Of a stretch of DNA of 64,000 nt, positions 44,031 to 53,717 are shown in pieces. The DNA is from G963691885 sp963691885 (GTDB lineage: Bacteria > Pseudomonadota > Alphaproteobacteria > UBA8366 > Aestuariispiraceae), in assembly GCA_963691885.1 (NCBI GenBank), contig OY829843.1:2542001-2606000 (forward strand), read 5' to 3'. How positions within the stretch are numbered: position 1 is the first letter of the stretch; each line of letters opens with the position of its first letter. The notes under the pieces were generated by a model. It was not told where the DNA came from. It worked only from the letters and a program-made list of their open reading frames with translations, and searched no databases. The position numbers and the translations under genes are program-made.

Positions 44031-44879
44031 GTGGCTACCCGACTTCTCGCGATTGCAGCTTCATTTTTAGCTGTTTTTACTGGCGTAGCGAACGCCGCTG
44101 AACCGCAGCCATGGCAGATGAACCTGCCGGCCCCGGTCAGCCCGATTGCCCAGCAGGCTTATGATTTTCACACATATTGGCTGATGCCTGTGATCACAGT
44201 GATCACGCTCTTCGTGTTGACCCTTCTTCTCTACACCTGCTACCGCTTCCGGGCGTCAGCAAACCCAACACCGTCCAAGACGACGCATAACGCGCCCCTG
44301 GAAGTGATCTGGACCGTTGTACCGACCCTGATCCTTGCGGTTTTGGTCTGGCCGTCGATGAAGCTGCTTTATGCCTCTGACGAAACACAGGACGCCGATA
44401 TGACGATCAAGATTATCGGCAATCAGTGGTACTGGTCGTATGAATATCCTGATCATGGCAATTTCATTTTTGACGCGCTGCTGGTTGCCCGAACAACGGA
44501 AGAGGCCGAGGCTGAGAACGCAGCCCGGCTGATGGACACGGATAATGTCGTTGTCATGCCAATTGACACCAAGATCCGCCTGCTGATGACCTCGAATGAT
44601 GTCCTGCACAACTGGTCGGTTTCCGACTTTGGGGTGCGGATGGACACTGTTCCGGGCCGGTTGAACGAAAGCTGGGTCCTGATCGAGAAGCCTGGAACCT
44701 ATTACGGGTTCTGCTCGGAACTCTGTGGCACCGACCATGCCTATATGCCCATCACCGTCAAAGCCGTTCCAATTGACGAGTTTGAGACCTGGGTGACCTG
44801 GGCACAGGGAGAATTTGACACCGTTGCCGGTTCGCCGGTCCAAGAAAACGTCCGCGTTGCGGACAGCACAGCCCGCTGA
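44031..44879 (+). CDS. coxB: Cytochrome c oxidase subunit II
   Basis: The 282-residue subunit accepts electrons from cytochrome c through CuA. A signal peptide (about 1-22, ending ANAAEP) is followed by two transmembrane segments (about 45-70 and 90-110) and the periplasmic cupredoxin domain. The CuA site is GFCSELCGTDHAYMPI, with an earlier His in VLHNWSV. GTG at 44031 is chosen because GGAGACGGAGG ends 7 bases upstream and the signal peptide starts directly. First gene of the coxB-coxA-ctaB-coxF-ctaG-coxC operon. Confidence 0.95.
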   Translation: MATRLLAIAASFLAVFTGVANAAEPQPWQMNLPAPVSPIAQQAYDFHTYWLMPVITVITLFVLTLLLYTCYRFRASANPTPSKTTHNAPLEVIWTVVPTLILAVLVWPSMKLLYASDETQDADMTIKIIGNQWYWSYEYPDHGNFIFDALLVARTTEEAEAENAARLMDTDNVVVMPIDTKIRLLMTSNDVLHNWSVSDFGVRMDTVPGRLNESWVLIEKPGTYYGFCSELCGTDHAYMPITVKAVPIDEFETWVTWAQGEFDTVAGSPVQENVRVADSTAR

Positions 44880-44906
44880 TCGGGCGCTGACTAGGAGAGA
44901 CGAACC

Positions 44907-46505
44907 ATGGGATATGGAGCATCTGCCGCCGACGCGCATCATGACGATCACGATGTGCCAAAAGGCTACAAGCGCTGGCTTTACTCGACCAACCACAAAG
45001 ACATCGGAACGATGTACATGATCTTCGCGGTTATCGCGGGTTTGATCGGTGGTGCTTTCTCAATTTACATGCGTATGGAACTTCATGAGCCGGGCGTCCA
45101 GTTCATGGGAGATGGCCATGAATGGAACGTTGTGATCACCGCACACGGTCTGATCATGGTGTTCTTTGTGGTCATGCCCGCTCTGATCGGTGGGTTCGGC
45201 AACTGGTTTGCCCCTCTGATGATCGGGGCGCCGGATATGGCCTTCCCGCGTATGAATAACATTTCGTTCTGGCTGTTGATCCCGGCCTTTCTGCTGCTTC
45301 TGCTGTCGGCCATCATCGGCGGTGGGGCAGGAACAGGCTGGACGATCTATCCGCCGCTCAGTTCGTCGCTGGGTCATAGTGGCGCTGCGGTGGATATGGC
45401 GATCTTCTCGCTCCATCTGGCCGGTGCGTCCTCTATTTTGGGTGCAATCAACTTCATCACGACCATCTTCAATATGCGTGCGCCGGGAATGACCCTGCAT
45501 AAGATGCCGCTGTTTGCCTGGTCGATGCTGATTACGGCGTTCCTGCTGGTTCTCTCGCTGCCGGTTTTGGGTGGTGCGATCACGATGCTGCTGACCGACC
45601 GTAACTTCGGAACCTCCTTCTTTATTCCAGAAGGCGGCGGTGACCCGATTCTGTTCCAGCATCTGTTCTGGTTCTTCGGCCATCCGGAAGTGTACATCAT
45701 GATCCTGCCCGCCTTTGGTATGATCAGCCACATTGTATCGACCTTCTCGAACAAGCCTGTCTTTGGCTATCTCGGCATGGCCTATGCCATGGTTTCCATT
45801 GGTTTCGTCGGCTTCATCGTTTGGGCGCACCACATGTATGCGGTTGGTCTGGACGTCGACACACGGGCCTACTTCACAGTGGCCACGATGGTGATCGCGG
45901 TGCCAACCGGCATCAAGATCTTCAGCTGGATCGCAACCATGTGGGGTGGATCCATCCGCTTTGAAGTCCCGATGCTCTGGGCGATCGGTTTCATCTTCCT
46001 CTTCACACTGGGCGGTGTGACCGGGGTGGTTCTGGCCAATGCCGGTATGGATCTGCAGCTGCATGACACATACTACGTTGTCGCTCACTTCCACTATGTC
46101 CTGTCGCTGGGAGCGGTCTTCGCCATCTTCGCCGGTATCTATTACTGGATTGGCAAGATGAGCGGGCGTCAGTTCCCGTCCTGGGCTGGCAAGCTGCATT
46201 TCTGGACAACGTTCATCGGAGTAAACCTGACGTTCTTCCCGCAGCACTTCCTGGGTCTTGCCGGTATGCCCCGTCGTTACATTGACTACGCAGACGGTTT
46301 TGCTCAGTGGAATGCGATCAGCTCCTGGGGTGCGTATATCGCGTTCGCGTCCACGCTCTTCTTCGTGGCGATGCTGATCTACACGCTGATGAAGGGTGAG
46401 CGGGTTGGCAACAACTACTGGGGCGAAGGGGCGAACACCCTTGAATGGGAACTGACCTCGCCGCCACCGTTCCACACATTCAACGATCTGCCACAGATCC
46501 GTTGA
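44907..46505 (+). CDS. coxA: Cytochrome c oxidase subunit I (aa3-type)
   Basis: The 532-residue catalytic subunit reduces O2 and pumps protons. Twelve hydrophobic segments are visible. Heme a/a3 and CuB ligands appear in ITAHGLIMVFF, HPEVYIMILPAFG, WAHHMYAVGLDVD and HDTYYVVAHFHYV. The cross-linked His-Tyr pair (HPEVY) and the A1-type K and D channel residues around GNWFAPLMIGAPDMAFPRMNN are present. The ATG has a clean GGAGAG site. 27 bases after coxB; a long hairpin follows before ctaB. Confidence 0.98.
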   Translation: MGYGASAADAHHDDHDVPKGYKRWLYSTNHKDIGTMYMIFAVIAGLIGGAFSIYMRMELHEPGVQFMGDGHEWNVVITAHGLIMVFFVVMPALIGGFGNWFAPLMIGAPDMAFPRMNNISFWLLIPAFLLLLLSAIIGGGAGTGWTIYPPLSSSLGHSGAAVDMAIFSLHLAGASSILGAINFITTIFNMRAPGMTLHKMPLFAWSMLITAFLLVLSLPVLGGAITMLLTDRNFGTSFFIPEGGGDPILFQHLFWFFGHPEVYIMILPAFGMISHIVSTFSNKPVFGYLGMAYAMVSIGFVGFIVWAHHMYAVGLDVDTRAYFTVATMVIAVPTGIKIFSWIATMWGGSIRFEVPMLWAIGFIFLFTLGGVTGVVLANAGMDLQLHDTYYVVAHFHYVLSLGAVFAIFAGIYYWIGKMSGRQFPSWAGKLHFWTTFIGVNLTFFPQHFLGLAGMPRRYIDYADGFAQWNAISSWGAYIAFASTLFFVAMLIYTLMKGERVGNNYWGEGANTLEWELTSPPPFHTFNDLPQIR

Positions 46506-46526
46506 TCCAAAACTGACCAGGTTATG

Positions 46527-46561
46527 TCCGGGCCGGTATCCTAGAAAGGGTACGGCCCGGA
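46527..46561 (+). promoter_or_regulatory. Strong intercistronic hairpin between coxA and ctaB
   Basis: TCCGGGCC pairs with GGCCCGGA, and beyond a single bulged base the stem continues (GTATCC with GGGTAC) to a loop of about six bases. It is not followed by a run of T, so it is more likely to protect the coxA mRNA 3' end or reduce read-through into ctaB than to be a full terminator. Confidence 0.5.
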
Positions 46562-46597
46562 TACTGGTATAAAAGTTGAGTAAGAAGTGAGAGTGCT

Positions 46598-47548
46598 GTG
46601 TCAGAAACCAGCGTAGAAACATTGAACATGGATGGTCGCGTGACTGCATATGCGCCAGCCGCTACCGGTGACGTGCGTGATTACATTGCGCTGTTGAAGC
46701 CGCGTGTCATGTCGTTGGTTGTTTATTCAGGTTTTGCCGGTTTGCTTCTGGCGCCGGGGACGCTGCATCCGGTTCTGGCAGCGGTCGCTGTGTTTTGTAT
46801 CGCGGTCGCTGCAGGTGCGTCCGGCGCGATAAATATGTGGTTTGACCGCGATATCGACGCCATCATGTCCCGCACAAAGGGTCGTCCTATCCCGAGGGGG
46901 CGGGTTCCAGCCGCTGAGGCCCTGTCGTTTGGCATCATTCTGGCCGCCTTCTCCGTTGCCTTGATGGGGCTGGCCGTGAATTGGGTGGCCGCCAGCCTTC
47001 TTGCAGCAGCGATGCTGTTTTACGTATTTGTATACACAATCTGGCTGAAGCGCCGGACGCCGCAGAATATTGTGATCGGCGGTGCTGCGGGTGCTTTCCC
47101 GCCAATGATCGGCTGGGCCTGTGTGACGGGCAGTGTCTCCGTTGAATCGATCTTGCTGTTCGCGCTGATCTTCTTCTGGACGCCGCCACATTTCTGGGCC
47201 CTGGCGCTGTATCGCACAGGGGACTACGGCAAGGCGGGTGTGCCCATGTTGCCGGTCGTTGCAGGGGCGGACGAAACACGCCGCCAAATGCTGATCTACA
47301 CAATTGGCCTTTTCCCACTGGCGATCGCACCTTGGTATCTGGGCATGACCGGATGGTTTTACGGAGCGGTAGCAGCCGTCTTGGGTGGTATCTTCCTGTG
47401 GCATGCGATACGGGTCTGGCGGGAGAAAACCGACAAGGCAGCCCGGAAGATGTTCCGGTTCTCTATCCTTTATCTCTTTGGCCTGTTCGGTGCGATGGTG
47501 GCCGATTCCACCGCCGTCTGGGCTGCGATCCATCGGATCATTGGTTAA
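46598..47548 (+). CDS. ctaB: Protoheme IX farnesyltransferase (heme O synthase)
   Basis: The 316-residue UbiA-superfamily membrane enzyme farnesylates heme B to heme O for the oxidase. The Asp-rich motif is NMWFDRDIDAIMSRTKGRPIPRG (about 69-91), with the second conserved region GDYGKAGVPMLPVVAGADETRRQ near 208. Eight or nine transmembrane segments are seen. The GTG start at 46598 gives the short polar N-terminus usual for the family. Three bases separate its stop from the small coxF-type gene. Confidence 0.95.
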   Translation: MSETSVETLNMDGRVTAYAPAATGDVRDYIALLKPRVMSLVVYSGFAGLLLAPGTLHPVLAAVAVFCIAVAAGASGAINMWFDRDIDAIMSRTKGRPIPRGRVPAAEALSFGIILAAFSVALMGLAVNWVAASLLAAAMLFYVFVYTIWLKRRTPQNIVIGGAAGAFPPMIGWACVTGSVSVESILLFALIFFWTPPHFWALALYRTGDYGKAGVPMLPVVAGADETRRQMLIYTIGLFPLAIAPWYLGMTGWFYGAVAAVLGGIFLWHAIRVWREKTDKAARKMFRFSILYLFGLFGAMVADSTAVWAAIHRIIG

Positions 47549-47551
47549 TTT

Positions 47552-47734
47552 ATGACGCAAGAGAAGACATCTGTGAAAGACACCACTGTATCAGAGATCA
47601 CACCGGGCCCTGTCTCACCGGAAAAGGCGCAGCAGCAAAAGCGTAAAAATTACGCGATGGCGGTGGCCATCCTGCTGTTCTGTGCGCTGATCTATGTGGT
47701 CAGCATCATCAAGATGAGCGGGGGTGCGGCGTGA
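47552..47734 (+). CDS. CoxF-type small membrane protein of the oxidase operon
   Basis: The 60-residue protein has a single transmembrane helix (about residues 36-53, AMAVAILLFCALIYVVSI) after a polar N-terminus with a Lys/Gln cluster. A short gene in this exact position, between ctaB and ctaG, is typical of alphaproteobacterial cox operons and is called CoxF; its role in oxidase assembly is not settled. Its stop overlaps the ctaG start (TGATG). Confidence 0.75.
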   Translation: MTQEKTSVKDTTVSEITPGPVSPEKAQQQKRKNYAMAVAILLFCALIYVVSIIKMSGGAA

Positions 47735-48300
47735 TGCAGGATATGCAGGCGAAAAACCGCAAAACCATGATGGTCGTCCTGGGCATGGTGACCGGGATGT
47801 TGGTTCTTTCCTATGCGTCGGTGCCGCTTTACGACCTTTTTTGTCGGGTGACCGGCTATGGCGGAACGACGCAAACATCGGATGCGGCCAGTGACACGGT
47901 CATCGACCGGGAAATGGTCATCTGGTTTGACGCGACGACGGCGCGGGACCTGCCCTGGTCCTTCCAGCCGCTTGAGCGCGAAATGACGGTGAAGGTCGGG
48001 GAAAACGGCCTCGCCTTTTACCGTGCGACCAACAATTCTGATGTACCCGTCGCCGGAACTGCATCGTTTAACGTGACACCCCTGAAGGCGGGGATGTATT
48101 TTGCGAAGGTTGAATGTTTCTGCTTCACCGAGCAGGTCCTTCAACCAGGTGAATCGATCGATATGCCGGTCGCCTTCTTTGTAGAGCCGGATATTGATCA
48201 GGATATTAATCTGGATGAAGTCAAAACGATCACCTTGTCCTATACTTTCTTCCCGCTTGACGAGTCGGAAGTAGAAGACCAGGTGGCGTTAGGGAATTGA
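47734..48300 (+). CDS. ctaG: Cytochrome c oxidase assembly protein CtaG (Cox11)
   Basis: The 188-residue protein delivers copper to the CuB site of subunit I. One N-terminal membrane anchor (about 10-30) precedes a periplasmic immunoglobulin-like domain. The copper-binding pair CFCF in KVECFCFTEQVLQPGESIDMPVAFFVEP (near residue 130) is intact. The ATG at 47734 overlaps the preceding stop; a GTG one codon earlier is equally possible. 91 bases before coxC. Confidence 0.95.
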   Translation: MQDMQAKNRKTMMVVLGMVTGMLVLSYASVPLYDLFCRVTGYGGTTQTSDAASDTVIDREMVIWFDATTARDLPWSFQPLEREMTVKVGENGLAFYRATNNSDVPVAGTASFNVTPLKAGMYFAKVECFCFTEQVLQPGESIDMPVAFFVEPDIDQDINLDEVKTITLSYTFFPLDESEVEDQVALGN

Positions 48301-48391
48301 TCCGGGGGGACCTTTAACCCGTTCCAGTAACGGGGAGAGTAATGATCATCCCGCCTGTTTGTTGGGCGGAAAACCTGAAGGGGAATGTGGC

Positions 48392-49234
48392 ATGAGCGCA
48401 TCTGAGCATCACGCACCAAACCACGACTATCATCTGGTTGACCCAAGCCCGTGGCCGGCTTTGGGCGCTTTGTCAGGCTTTGTTCTGGCATTCGGCCTGA
48501 TTGTATATATGCATCCGGACATGATTGGGGCCGATGCCGTTAGCCTCTGGATCATCTCCCCGGGTATCCTGCTGGTGCTGGCGACCATGTTCTATTGGTG
48601 GCGGGACGTGGTTCGTGAATCCCACGCAGGTGACCACAAGCCGGTTGTCCAGCTCGGCCTGCGCTATGGCATGTCGCTCTTCATCGCCTCCGAGGTCATG
48701 TTCTTCGCGGCATTTTTCTGGGCTTTCTTCGATGCCAGCCTGTATCCCGATCAGGCCAATATGTTTGCCCGCGTGGAACATACTGGCGGTGTCTGGCCAC
48801 CCGCTGGGACGGAAACATTCCCGGCCTTTGGCCTGCCGTTCATGAACACACTCATCCTGCTTCTGTCGGGTTGTACGGTGACATGGGCGCATCATGCGCT
48901 GCGCGAAGGCAAGCGGGAACAGCTGGTGCAGGGCCTGGCGCTTACGGTTGCCCTTGGCGTCGCCTTTACCGCGCTGCAGATCTACGAATATGGGCACGCG
49001 GCGTTTGGTTTCACCGACGGCATCTATTCCTCGACCTTCTACATGGCGACCGGTTTCCATGGCTTCCATGTGTTCGTCGGAACAGTCTTCCTGGCAGTTT
49101 GCCTGTATCGCGCTGTTAAAGGTGATTTCACCCCGACCCGTCATTTCGGGTTTGAGGCCGCCGCCTGGTACTGGCACTTCGTTGATGTTGTCTGGCTGTT
49201 CCTCTTTGTCTGTGTTTACTGGTGGGGCGGCTGA
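48392..49234 (+). CDS. coxC: Cytochrome c oxidase subunit III
   Basis: The 280-residue seven-helix subunit stabilises the oxidase core. Typical segments: HDYHLVDPSPWPALG at the N-terminus, RYGMSLFIASEVMFFAAFFWAFFDASLYP near 88, and FEAAAWYWHFVDVVWLFLFVCVYWWGG at the end. The ATG at 48392 follows GGGGAATG and starts the family-like sequence; an in-frame start at 48359 would add 11 untypical residues. Confidence 0.96.
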   Translation: MSASEHHAPNHDYHLVDPSPWPALGALSGFVLAFGLIVYMHPDMIGADAVSLWIISPGILLVLATMFYWWRDVVRESHAGDHKPVVQLGLRYGMSLFIASEVMFFAAFFWAFFDASLYPDQANMFARVEHTGGVWPPAGTETFPAFGLPFMNTLILLLSGCTVTWAHHALREGKREQLVQGLALTVALGVAFTALQIYEYGHAAFGFTDGIYSSTFYMATGFHGFHVFVGTVFLAVCLYRAVKGDFTPTRHFGFEAAAWYWHFVDVVWLFLFVCVYWWGG

Positions 49235-49262
49235 TAACGCCTTAACCCAACCCAATTTCTGA

Positions 49263-49661
49263 TTGGAAAAATTGGTGGATACCGATCAAGGCTATCCACC
49301 CCTTTCCGCTTGGCAGACAGACTTTCGTGGCCTCTGCCCGCGGTGCGGGGCGGCGCCTCTCTATGATACATTCCTGCATATCCGGGAAGAATGCCCGTCC
49401 TGTGGCCTGGACCTGACCAAGGAAGATGCGGGTGACGGCGCGGTTCCCTTCATCATCATCCTGATATCGACGGTCGGTGTGGGTCTCGGCGTCTTCGTGA
49501 TGTTCGCGTTCAACACGCCGGTCTGGACACCGATCGTGGTGGCCTGCCCCGTTGTTGCGGGTCTGGGTCTTTACCTGCTGCCAAAGGTGAAGGGTTTGCT
49601 GGTCGCATTGCAGTATCTTAACCGTGCAGGCGATATCCCTGAAAACACGTTTGACCGCTAG
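49263..49661 (+). CDS. DUF983 membrane protein
   Basis: The 132-residue protein is a regular partner of alphaproteobacterial oxidase operons. It has a zinc-ribbon-like N-terminal part (RGLCPRCGAAPLYDTFLHIREECPSCGLDL; four Cys in two CxxC pairs) and two transmembrane segments (about 62-83 and 88-107). Its role is unknown; presumably it helps metal handling or assembly. The start is uncertain (TTG at 49263 or GTG at 49275), with weak ribosome sites for both. 28 bases after coxC. Confidence 0.85.
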   Translation: MEKLVDTDQGYPPLSAWQTDFRGLCPRCGAAPLYDTFLHIREECPSCGLDLTKEDAGDGAVPFIIILISTVGVGLGVFVMFAFNTPVWTPIVVACPVVAGLGLYLLPKVKGLLVALQYLNRAGDIPENTFDR

Positions 49662-49799
49662 TCTCCTCGCTGTTCTTCGCGGGACGAAACGACGCGGAAA
49701 GCGCCGCTTTCGTGCGACCGGGATTGACGGTTGGGTTCATGCGATGCAGAACCCGTGGCAGAAAATGATCTGCCACAGAATACTGGAATGGACACGGTG

Positions 49800-50519
49800 A
49801 TGGCCTTTCGCCCGAAATTGATTCCGACGCTTTTTACGATTCCCGCATTGATCACATTGGTCGCGCTGGGAACCTGGCAGATGCAGCGGCTTGCCTGGAA
49901 AGAGGGATTGATCGATCGTCTTAATGAGCGTGCAACACAGGCGGCAATTGAGCTGCCGGTCAGCGCGTTGAACGAAGAGGATCACGAGTTCACGCCCGTC
50001 AAGACACGCGGTGTGTTCGATCATGAAAACGAATTTCACCTCGTCAATCGGGCCCTGAACGGCAAGGCCGGTATCAATGTCGTCACCCCCTTTACGACAG
50101 AGGACGGGCGCAAGATCCTGGTGAACCGGGGCTGGGTCCCGTTCGAAGAGAGAGACCCCAGTTTCCGCCCGCAGGCCCAGGTCACCGGCGTTCAGGAGGT
50201 TTCCGGCCTTTTGCGGTTCGTTAAGCCGCGATCCTGGATTCAGGAAAAGGTCGTCCCCCCAAATGAGCCTGCCAAGAACGCCTGGTTCTATGTCGACCCT
50301 GCCAAAATGGCCGTGGTCGCGGGTGTTGAGGCCTATCCTCAATGGTTCATCCTGTCCGATGACCGTGATGTGCCCGGTGGCTATCCGGTCGGCCGACAAT
50401 GGCGCCTCGACATTCGCAATGATCATCTTCATTACGCGATCACCTGGTACAGTTTGGCGCTGGGTCTTCTGGTCATCTATATCCTGTTCCATCGAAAGGG
50501 TAAGGCGGATCCGGAATGA
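49800..50519 (+). CDS. SURF1 cytochrome oxidase assembly protein
   Basis: The 239-residue protein is needed for heme a insertion into subunit I. It has an N-terminal helix (LIPTLFTIPALITLVALGTWQ, ending with the family's LGTWQ-x-Q-R), a periplasmic domain with ILVNRGWVP (about 100-108), and a C-terminal helix (HYAITWYSLALGLLVIYILF). The ATG at 49800 is the closest start to the helix; in-frame ATGs at 49731 and 49788 are also possible. The stop overlaps the carboxypeptidase start (ATGA). Confidence 0.92.
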   Translation: MAFRPKLIPTLFTIPALITLVALGTWQMQRLAWKEGLIDRLNERATQAAIELPVSALNEEDHEFTPVKTRGVFDHENEFHLVNRALNGKAGINVVTPFTTEDGRKILVNRGWVPFEERDPSFRPQAQVTGVQEVSGLLRFVKPRSWIQEKVVPPNEPAKNAWFYVDPAKMAVVAGVEAYPQWFILSDDRDVPGGYPVGRQWRLDIRNDHLHYAITWYSLALGLLVIYILFHRKGKADPE

Positions 50520-52009
50520 GCGATCTTACCCCCTATCAAGCGCTGGAGAGCCGTTTTCACCGCATGTCCGTTTTGGGTGAGGCGCTCGGTGTTCTGCATT
50601 GGGACGCAGCCGTCAATATGCCGCCCGGTGGCGCGGACTCCCGCTCTGAACAGGTCGCGACGTTACGGGTCATTCTGCATGAAATGATGAGCGATCCTGG
50701 CCTGGGCGACTTGATCAGTGAGGCAGAGAGCGCTGATCTGGACGCGTACCAAAGCGCAAATCTGCACGAAATGGGACGCAGTTGGCGCAAGGCCAATGCG
50801 CTGCCAGAAGATCTGGTTGCCGCTCTCTCAAAGGCCTGTTCGCGGTGTGAAAATATCTGGCGGGACGCGAAGCAAAATGGCAGTTTTTCCAATGTCCAAC
50901 CGCATCTGGAAGAGGTTCTGTCGCTTACCCGTGATCGGGCTGCGATCCTTGGTGAATTGCTGGACCGCGCGCCCTATGACGCCTTGATAGATGATTTTGA
51001 ACCCGGTGTTCTGTCGAGTGAGATCGCCGGGATCTTTGATATCTATTCCGCCTTCCTGCCTGACTTCCTCGCCGCAGTCCTCGAGAAGCAGGCATCTGAG
51101 GGCCCAAAACCAGAGGCCATTGGCCCGTTCTCGGTCAGTACTCAAGAGAGCCTGATCAAAGGGCTGGCAGAGACCGTCGGTTTTGATTTTCAGGCTGGAC
51201 GCATGGATGTCAGCGCGCATCCGTTCTCAACCGGATATCCGGGAGATCAGAGGATTACTGTCAGCTATAGCGAAGATGATGTGGCGCTCGCCATCATGGC
51301 CGCCCTGCATGAGTCCGGTCATGCAATGTATGAACAGAACCTGCCCGCCGATTGGCGGCATCAGCCTGTCGGCACCGCGCGGGGTATGGCCCTGCATGAG
51401 AGCCAGTCATTGCTGATAGAAATGCAGGCCTGCCGGTCACCGGAGTTCCTGTCCTTTCTGGCCCCGAAACTGCGTGACGCTTTTGGAGCCCAGCCCGCTT
51501 TTGAAGAGGATCAGTTGATCCGCCTCTATCACTGGGTACAGCCCGATTTTATCCGCGTTGAGGCGGATGAGGTTACCTATCCGGCCCATGTCATTCTGCG
51601 GTTCCGCCTGGAACAGGCCCTGCTGTCCGGGGATCTTCCCTTGAGCGACCTGCCGCAAGCCTGGGATGACGGGATGGAGGCGTTGTTGGGTGTCAGACCG
51701 CCAGATCAGGCACGGGGCGTGTTGCAGGATATTCACTGGTATGACGGGGCGTTCGGGTATTTCCCGACCTACAAAATGGGCGCGATGACCGCTGCGCAAC
51801 TGTTTCAGTCAGCCCGTCAGGCGATTCCAGAACTGGGCGACAATCTGGCGCGTGGAGATTTTTCTGCCCTCAGGAAGTGGCTGACCCAGAACGTGCATAG
51901 CAAGGGATCCTCGCTGTCCAGCGCCGAAATCGTGACGGAAGCGACCGGGCGTGCCCTGGACCCCTCGGCGTTTACGGCGCATCTCCAGCACAGATATTTG
52001 GGGACTTAG
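50516..52009 (+). CDS. M32 family metallocarboxypeptidase (Taq-type)
   Basis: The 497-residue cytoplasmic enzyme removes C-terminal residues from peptides. The zinc motif is HESGH (265-269, in ALHESGHAMYEQ) with the downstream ligand in LHESQSLLIEMQ. The segments HPFSTGYPGDQRIT and YPAHVILRFRLEQALLSGDL are diagnostic for M32. Its ATG overlaps the SURF1 stop, so although functionally unrelated it is translated from the oxidase transcript. Length is standard for the family. Confidence 0.95.
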   Translation: MSDLTPYQALESRFHRMSVLGEALGVLHWDAAVNMPPGGADSRSEQVATLRVILHEMMSDPGLGDLISEAESADLDAYQSANLHEMGRSWRKANALPEDLVAALSKACSRCENIWRDAKQNGSFSNVQPHLEEVLSLTRDRAAILGELLDRAPYDALIDDFEPGVLSSEIAGIFDIYSAFLPDFLAAVLEKQASEGPKPEAIGPFSVSTQESLIKGLAETVGFDFQAGRMDVSAHPFSTGYPGDQRITVSYSEDDVALAIMAALHESGHAMYEQNLPADWRHQPVGTARGMALHESQSLLIEMQACRSPEFLSFLAPKLRDAFGAQPAFEEDQLIRLYHWVQPDFIRVEADEVTYPAHVILRFRLEQALLSGDLPLSDLPQAWDDGMEALLGVRPPDQARGVLQDIHWYDGAFGYFPTYKMGAMTAAQLFQSARQAIPELGDNLARGDFSALRKWLTQNVHSKGSSLSSAEIVTEATGRALDPSAFTAHLQHRYLGT

Positions 52010-52146
52010 ATCCCATAAAATTGGAAACCGGCATTCCAGCCACGGTATCGTGATCAGAGTTTTAGGGATTCTGTCACCTTACTGCATTATTGTAATCGGC
52101 ACATGAACTCATAAAAACGAAAATCGATCGGGCGGAGTGCTGAATC

Positions 52147-53571
52147 TTGTTAAAATCCCAGGTCAAAAAACGCGATCAACATGTCCTTACTGTCTTGCTG
52201 ACGGCGCTTGTCGGTGCCGCGCTTTTCCTTATGGCGAGCTTTTCGTCCGGGCACGCGCAAACAGTTGAGGAATTGCCGCCCAGCGAGGGTATGTCCAAGG
52301 TCCTCGATGTGATCGACAGGGATCCTTATAAATCTGTGGCCGCCCTTGAAGTGATTGCGGAACGGGGCAAGCCCGATGTTTCCCATGCCCTGATCGAGTT
52401 GATGCGGTTTTTTCCGTTTCTGCAGGAAGAATTGATCGCAGCCCTGGTCGCTATAACCGGCGACAATCCGGGAGAGGAATTGAGCGATTGGGTTTTGTGG
52501 AGCCAGAAGAATGGCGACATAGAATCCTTCCCGGATTATGACCGGTTTAAGGGTGACCTCTATGCCAATATTGATCAGGACTTTCGCCTTTTCCTGAACC
52601 CTGGTGTCAAACACACGATCCGTCTTGAAGATGTAACCTGGGGCGGCGTTGCAAAAGACGGGATTCCATCCCTCGACAATCCGACCCATGTGACACCGGC
52701 AGAGGCCACCTATATCACACCGGACGAGCTGGTGTTTGGTGTGGAAATTAATGGGGATGCCAGGGCCTATCCTTTGCGCATTATGGATTGGCACGAGATG
52801 TTCAATGATGTTGTCGGCGATGTTCCCGTTGCCCTCGCATACTGCACCCTGTGTGCATCGGGCATTCTGTTCGAGACAGATGTCGAAGGTCAGCCGGAGC
52901 CGTTCAGTTTTGGATCGAGCGGTTTCCTCTATCAGTCAAACAAGCTGATGTATGACCGCCAGACCCTGACCATGTGGAATCAATTCACGGGCAAGCCGGT
53001 GGTCGGCGACCTGGTCGGCAGTGATGTCCGTTTGAAGGCCCGCCCTGTTGCGATCACACGCTGGGCGGACTGGTTTGCGGCCCATCCCGACACCAAGGTC
53101 CTGTCGATTGAGACAGGGTTCGACCGGGAATACACGCCGGGCAAACCCTATGGTGACTACTTCAATTCTCCGGATCTGATGTTCCCCGTCAATTTCGAAG
53201 ATGCCAGCCGCCCGCCCAAATCCTACGTCTATGCCGTTCGTCTGCTGGATGACCAAAAGGCCTGGCCGCTGGATGCTTTCACGGATATGCCGGTCATCAA
53301 TGATGAGATGGGCGGTGAGGCGGTGGTGCTGATCGGTGAGGTTCAGAGCCGTACCGTGCGCGCCTATCGTCGGGGCGACAACACGTTTGACAAGCCGTCT
53401 GGCACGTCTGAGGCACCCCGGCTGCTTGATACATCCGGCGCTGCCTGGACAGTGACAGAGGATGCTCTTGAAGGGCCGGACGGGGCCGTCCTTGAGCGCT
53501 TGCCGGGGCATATCGGCTATTGGTTTGCTTTCCGTCAGTATTATCCTGATGCGGCCGTTTATGGCGGTTGA
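52147..53571 (+). CDS. DUF3179 exported protein
   Basis: The 474-residue protein has an N-terminal membrane/signal segment (about 14-36, ending GHAQT) and a DUF3179 domain (about 185-460): FGVEINGDARAYPLRIMDWHEMFND, ALAYCTLCASGILF and SGFLYQSNKLMYDRQTLTMWNQFTGKPVVG. The family is periplasmic and of unknown function; the conserved CTLC could bind metal or form a disulfide. The TTG at 52147 follows a GGCGGAG site, and no ATG is available close by. 146 bases upstream of thrC. Confidence 0.82.
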   Translation: MLKSQVKKRDQHVLTVLLTALVGAALFLMASFSSGHAQTVEELPPSEGMSKVLDVIDRDPYKSVAALEVIAERGKPDVSHALIELMRFFPFLQEELIAALVAITGDNPGEELSDWVLWSQKNGDIESFPDYDRFKGDLYANIDQDFRLFLNPGVKHTIRLEDVTWGGVAKDGIPSLDNPTHVTPAEATYITPDELVFGVEINGDARAYPLRIMDWHEMFNDVVGDVPVALAYCTLCASGILFETDVEGQPEPFSFGSSGFLYQSNKLMYDRQTLTMWNQFTGKPVVGDLVGSDVRLKARPVAITRWADWFAAHPDTKVLSIETGFDREYTPGKPYGDYFNSPDLMFPVNFEDASRPPKSYVYAVRLLDDQKAWPLDAFTDMPVINDEMGGEAVVLIGEVQSRTVRAYRRGDNTFDKPSGTSEAPRLLDTSGAAWTVTEDALEGPDGAVLERLPGHIGYWFAFRQYYPDAAVYGG

Positions 53572-53717
53572 ATCGGTTCCACCACCGGTCAAAACAGGAT
53601 TCCAGACGCAATCCGGCGGTTGTACGCCTTCTCAAGTCTTGCTCTCTGTGTTCACCCTACTTAAGACAAGGGGTCAGAATTGCTGGTCTTTTGCAGATCA
53701 AAGAAGGGGCAGAAAGA

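Noticed and set aside
45060..46649. Long minus-strand open frame of 529 codons
   Set aside because: Antisense to coxA; composition rich in His/Arg/Gln/Asp as expected for the complement of a membrane protein. No motifs.
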